Origin: Vitis vinifera
Lineage: Eukaryota; Streptophyta; Magnoliopsida; Vitales; Vitaceae
Length of the DNA: 64,000 nucleotides
Assembly (NCBI RefSeq): GCF_030704535.1
Contig: NC_081819.1
Coordinates: 16,273,501 to 16,337,500, forward strand
Direction: 5' to 3'
Position numbers and translations under genes: made by a program
Notes under the pieces: model-generated
What the model saw: the letters and a program-made list of their open reading frames with translations, nothing else
Told to the model about the DNA's origin: nothing
The model's database searches: none
Shown: piece after piece, positions 61,553 through 64,000 of the stretch
Layout of the letters: every line of letters begins with the position of its first letter
Position numbering within the stretch: the stretch's first letter is position 1

Positions 61553-61613
61553 TCGGTTAGATGGACCATTTGTTAATTTTTGGGCCCATCTGGGCCCAAA
61601 ACACAATTCTCCC
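61553..61613 (-). repeat. Right terminal inverted repeat of the 22-kb MULE
   Basis: This sequence is identical in inverse orientation to 39545-39605. Confidence 0.92.
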
Positions 61614-61622
61614 TATTTGTAA
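61614..61622 (+). repeat. Target-site duplication of the inner MULE, right copy
   Basis: TATTTGTAA matches 39536-39544 exactly. The outer MULE's right arm resumes immediately after it. Confidence 0.92.
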
Positions 61623-61688
61623 TAACTTCTTCTATTACAATAATTTAAGCATAACTTTTTTAAACTACTGTACTATTGAGAAAAGTCC

Positions 61689-61698
61689 GCAAGTCATG
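61689..61698 (+). repeat. Target-site duplication of the outer MULE, right copy
   Basis: GCAAGTCATG matches 37309-37318 exactly. The host reading frame resumes immediately afterwards. Confidence 0.9.
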
Positions 61699-61760
61699 TA
61701 TTCAACTCATTTGCCACACTCATAACTCGTAATTCCACATCTGTAGAGCCTCCGGTTTAG
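61699..61760 (+). pseudogene. Detached 3' end of the split membrane-protein gene
   Basis: Reading in the phase set by the target duplication, this piece supplies the last 20 codons and TAG of the gene that starts at 36732. The residues begin VFNSFATLITRNS and end EPPV. It is separated from the rest of the gene by 24.4 kb of nested transposon. The perfect 10-bp duplication at the junction shows that no host bases were lost. Confidence 0.72.
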
Positions 61761-61855
61761 ACTCCATTTCTCCTATTTGAATACCAGGTCTGATGCTCAA
61801 AACACTCCAAGAGATACTGATCAACAGCCTTGAGGAGATCTTGTGTAATACCCAT
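61757..61855 (-). CDS. Candidate last exon or small ORF, 32 residues, unknown
   Basis: The minus strand encodes MGITQDLLKAVDQYLLEC and ends NRRNGV before a TAA. The frame is open further upstream (ARAVEIE) to about 61880, near an acceptor-like CATCCGCCAG. The composition is protein-like and helical. Its stop codon overlaps the TAG of the split membrane-protein gene on the other strand, so the two genes would be tail-to-tail. A leader-like GC-richer block at 62320-62480 (minus strand) may be its first exon. I do not recognise the family. Confidence 0.3.
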   Translation of the reverse strand: MGITQDLLKAVDQYLLECFEHQTWYSNRRNGV

Positions 61856-61880
61856 TTCAATTTCTACTGCTCTGGCGGAT

Positions 61881-63228
61881 GTAATCCATTAAAACAAAAA
61901 TAGAAGATCAGCAAATAAAAAACGGTCACTGAGCAGAAATTTTTTTTGAAAGAGGAATAAGAAATCATCTGAGCTCATCATCAACTCCAACTGCTCTTCT
62001 TTCTCCTCAACAGAAACTATCCGTCTCAAAGATTTTTAACTTTATACTAAACAAAATAAAGGTAAGACAGATTTGCACATCAACACTAAACAACAGATGT
62101 GTCTTCAAATTAACAACTAAGCAGCAGAAATTTTCAAGCCTCTAAAAAGAGCATCATCAGCCTAAACCCCCCCGAAAAACCATTGCAATATTCCAAAGAA
62201 ATTTACTTTTTCTTTCTTTCCTAAACTTTGAAGACAACCAGACAAAGATCCCCAATTTCAGCAATCAAAACCAACAAAACTCAACATACTCTAGCCCAAT
62301 TTCGAAAACCCTACACTGAAAATGAGATTGACTGACCGAAGATTATGAGAGATCGCCGTCGGCGAGACATCGAGAGAAAGATCGAGGTTGGCTGTGGGAG
62401 GGAGTGTTGAGGCTGTTGACCAGTCTCTCAAGTCTCTTTTAACGCGGTACCTCAGCGACGAAATGAGGCCAAGCCTGTCTTTTGATTTAATTAGAAACAA
62501 TAAATAAATAAAATAATTCTGATTTAATTACGGTTAAGGTAATTAAATTTCAAGTTTAATTTTGGAAATAATTTATGATGGATTTTTAGGTTCCATTTAG
62601 TTGGTCGGATTGGCAAATAGGAATTGTATTTCTAAAAAATTTACCTAAAAAATATATCTAACCAGATTTAATGATTTAAACTCTTACGTTGGGATAAGTC
62701 ATTAAAGATTAAGTGATTTTAATGTTTTATTTTTGGGTAAGATAGAGAAGTAAAAAATGATATATATTTCCATTCAATATATTATAGAATTAAAAATAAA
62801 AAAATAATTCATAGTAATAATTTTCTATTCCATCTAATGTATGGATTTTTTAAGTACAACACATACAATTATTATATCATTTTTAATAAAAGATAAATAA
62901 CAATTGAATATAGATGCACAATTATTATAATAGTAGATTTTATATTATAAAAATGACTCAATTATATATATATATATTATAAACATTTTTTTTATTAAGA
63001 TTTTCTTTTATGAGAAAATTTAAAGTCTGTTTGATATTGATTTTAAAAACTGTTTGATATTGATTCTAGAAACTGTTTCTAATATATCTAAAACTTAAAA
63101 AAAAAAAATTTAAGCATTAAGAAAAAGTAAAAACACTTTCTAAATTACTACAAAACACACTCTGACCGTATAATTGAGATTATTCTAATAATTGTATTCT
63201 TTATCTTATTATTGTTATTCTTTTAATT
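61881..63228. other. Intergenic DNA with a possible minus-strand leader
   Basis: The 62320-62480 block is richer in G and C and on the minus strand resembles a plant 5' UTR (CCTCAACACTCCCTCCCACA). From 62490 on the sequence is AT-rich with no gene. Confidence 0.35.
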
Positions 63229-64000
63229 GAGATTATGGGTTCATATTTTGGGTGTGGGAGCTTGGATGGTGGAGAATCTTAGAATTCTAGAGGATCTAGA
63301 AGTGTGGAAGGTACATTGAAGCTCAATTTATTTGTGATTTGTTTATGGAATAATTCGTCCGGTTGTCAATTGTAATGGAATTACCTCATTTCTTCAAGAA
63401 AGTCAAATTCTTATTAAATATATCTAATATTCTTAGTTTTAAAGCGACGTGGGATAAGTAATTTTTATTTTCTTTGAATTACTGAGATAATATCATAGAA
63501 AAAAATTATATATATATAAAAGGAAAAAAAATCCATACTAAAATTTAAAAACTCTTATACAAAGAAATCTCTACATCACCATGAAATGTATTAAAAAAAA
63601 TGAAAATATTTGCTACACTCTAACAATTTAAACAATTGGCATACAATACTAATACACTAAATTTTTTATTTCTTTCATTTGCTCAATATATCTCCTCTTA
63701 ATTAAAGTTGGGATATACTTGTCTTTTATTTTTAACAATTTTAATTTTTTCATTTAATTTTACGAATAAAAAATAAAAATTCATTGGTAATAAAATTTAC
63801 AAAAAGAAATACAAATATATCCAAGAAAAAATTTGACAGCTTAAAACATTTTTTGATAGATTGAAATTTATTATCAAATTTTATTATTAAGTTTTGAAGT
63901 TGGAAAACATTAGTAAGATACAATGTTTTACAACTAAAAAGACGTTGAAGAAAAAAATACATTAAAAATTATATTGAAGTTCTCCCGTTCATGTAGAGCA
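63229..64000 (+). repeat. Dispersed direct repeat, right copy (runs off the window)
   Basis: This copy matches 33960-34493 in the same orientation, with an additional block of about 250 bases (about 63272-63527) that the left copy lacks. Similarity continues to the last base of the window. Confidence 0.75.

Larger units (their letters stand above)
39545..61613 (+). mobile_element. Inner autonomous-type MULE, about 22 kb, with transposase, Ulp1 protease and captured gene pieces
   Basis: The first 61 bases (GGGAGAATTGTGTTTTGGGC onward) are identical to the reverse complement of the last 61, and perfect 9-bp target duplications flank the element. In order it carries promoter-like tandem repeats, a MuDR-type transposase gene, an Ulp1-type protease gene, palindromic CCGGTCGACCGG motifs, an LRR fragment on the minus strand, a 448-codon transposon-associated ORF, an antisense FTSHI4 fragment, a 311-bp satellite, an extra copy of the right end and subterminal repeats. 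Ulp1-carrying MULEs are known from other plants (Kaonashi or KI-MULEs, CUMULE). The size and cargo here are unusual. Identical ends and both intact genes suggest a recent and perhaps still competent insertion. Confidence 0.9.
37319..61688. mobile_element. Outer MULE (2.29 kb of own sequence), split by a 22-kb inner MULE
   Basis: The left end reads GGACTTTTCTCAATAGTACA and the right end is its near-exact inverse. The arms stay similar for about 230 bases, through AGTTATGCTTAAATTATTGT and the GAGAGG-rich part to AACGGATATT. Perfect 10-bp duplications flank it. Its own sequence is 37319-39544 plus 61623-61688. It encodes no protein. Its interior is an array of perfect or near-perfect palindromes (see 37500-39445). 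It was disrupted when the larger element inserted 66 bases from its right end. Confidence 0.88.

Overview
The window is plant nuclear DNA from a woody eudicot, and the gene sequences and repeat types look like grapevine (Vitis). That species call is my inference from protein resemblance, not a search. The DNA is very AT-rich and gene-poor, the genes have introns, and most of the right half is transposon. There is no sign of bacterial, organellar or viral sequence.

Left part (1-30.8 kb). It opens with the tail of an unidentified gene (1-207). A dimeric AT-rich tandem array follows at about 2.24-4.45 kb. The SBP-box transcription factor gene SPL8 lies on the minus strand at 8312-9704, in three exons with clean splice sites. 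After about 9 kb of AT-rich intergenic DNA comes a minus-strand PDRG1-like prefoldin gene (coding exons 18800-21787). It probably has a 5' UTR exon at about 30.63-30.75 kb, so its leader intron would be about 8.8 kb. That intron holds a 6.1-kb decayed L1-type LINE bounded by an 18-bp target-site duplication.

Middle (30.8-36.7 kb). A foldback Mutator-like element (MULE) of 1.14 kb has a 10-bp target duplication. A degenerate tRNA-like sequence, long AT-rich spacer and a minisatellite follow.

Right part (36.7-64 kb). A small membrane-protein gene begins at 36732 and is broken at codon 163 by a 2.3-kb palindrome-rich MULE. That MULE is itself split by a second MULE of about 22 kb (39545-61613), whose 61-bp ends are identical and whose 9-bp target duplication is perfect. 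The last 20 codons of the host gene lie 24 kb away at 61699-61760. The 22-kb element carries an intact MuDR-type transposase, a 13-exon Ulp1-type cysteine protease gene with a complete His-Asp-Cys triad, an LRR fragment of a disease-resistance gene, a 448-codon ORF resembling the 'putative plant transposon protein' family and bordered by palindromic motifs, an antisense fragment of the plastid FtsH-like gene FTSHI4 with a stop codon, a 311-bp satellite array, and a second internal copy of its own right end.

The most notable biology is this doubly nested MULE insertion into a gene, the gene cargo of the inner element, and a palindrome core shared by two otherwise different MULEs. All exon models come from reading frames and GT/AG sites by eye. 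No alignment or expression data were used.
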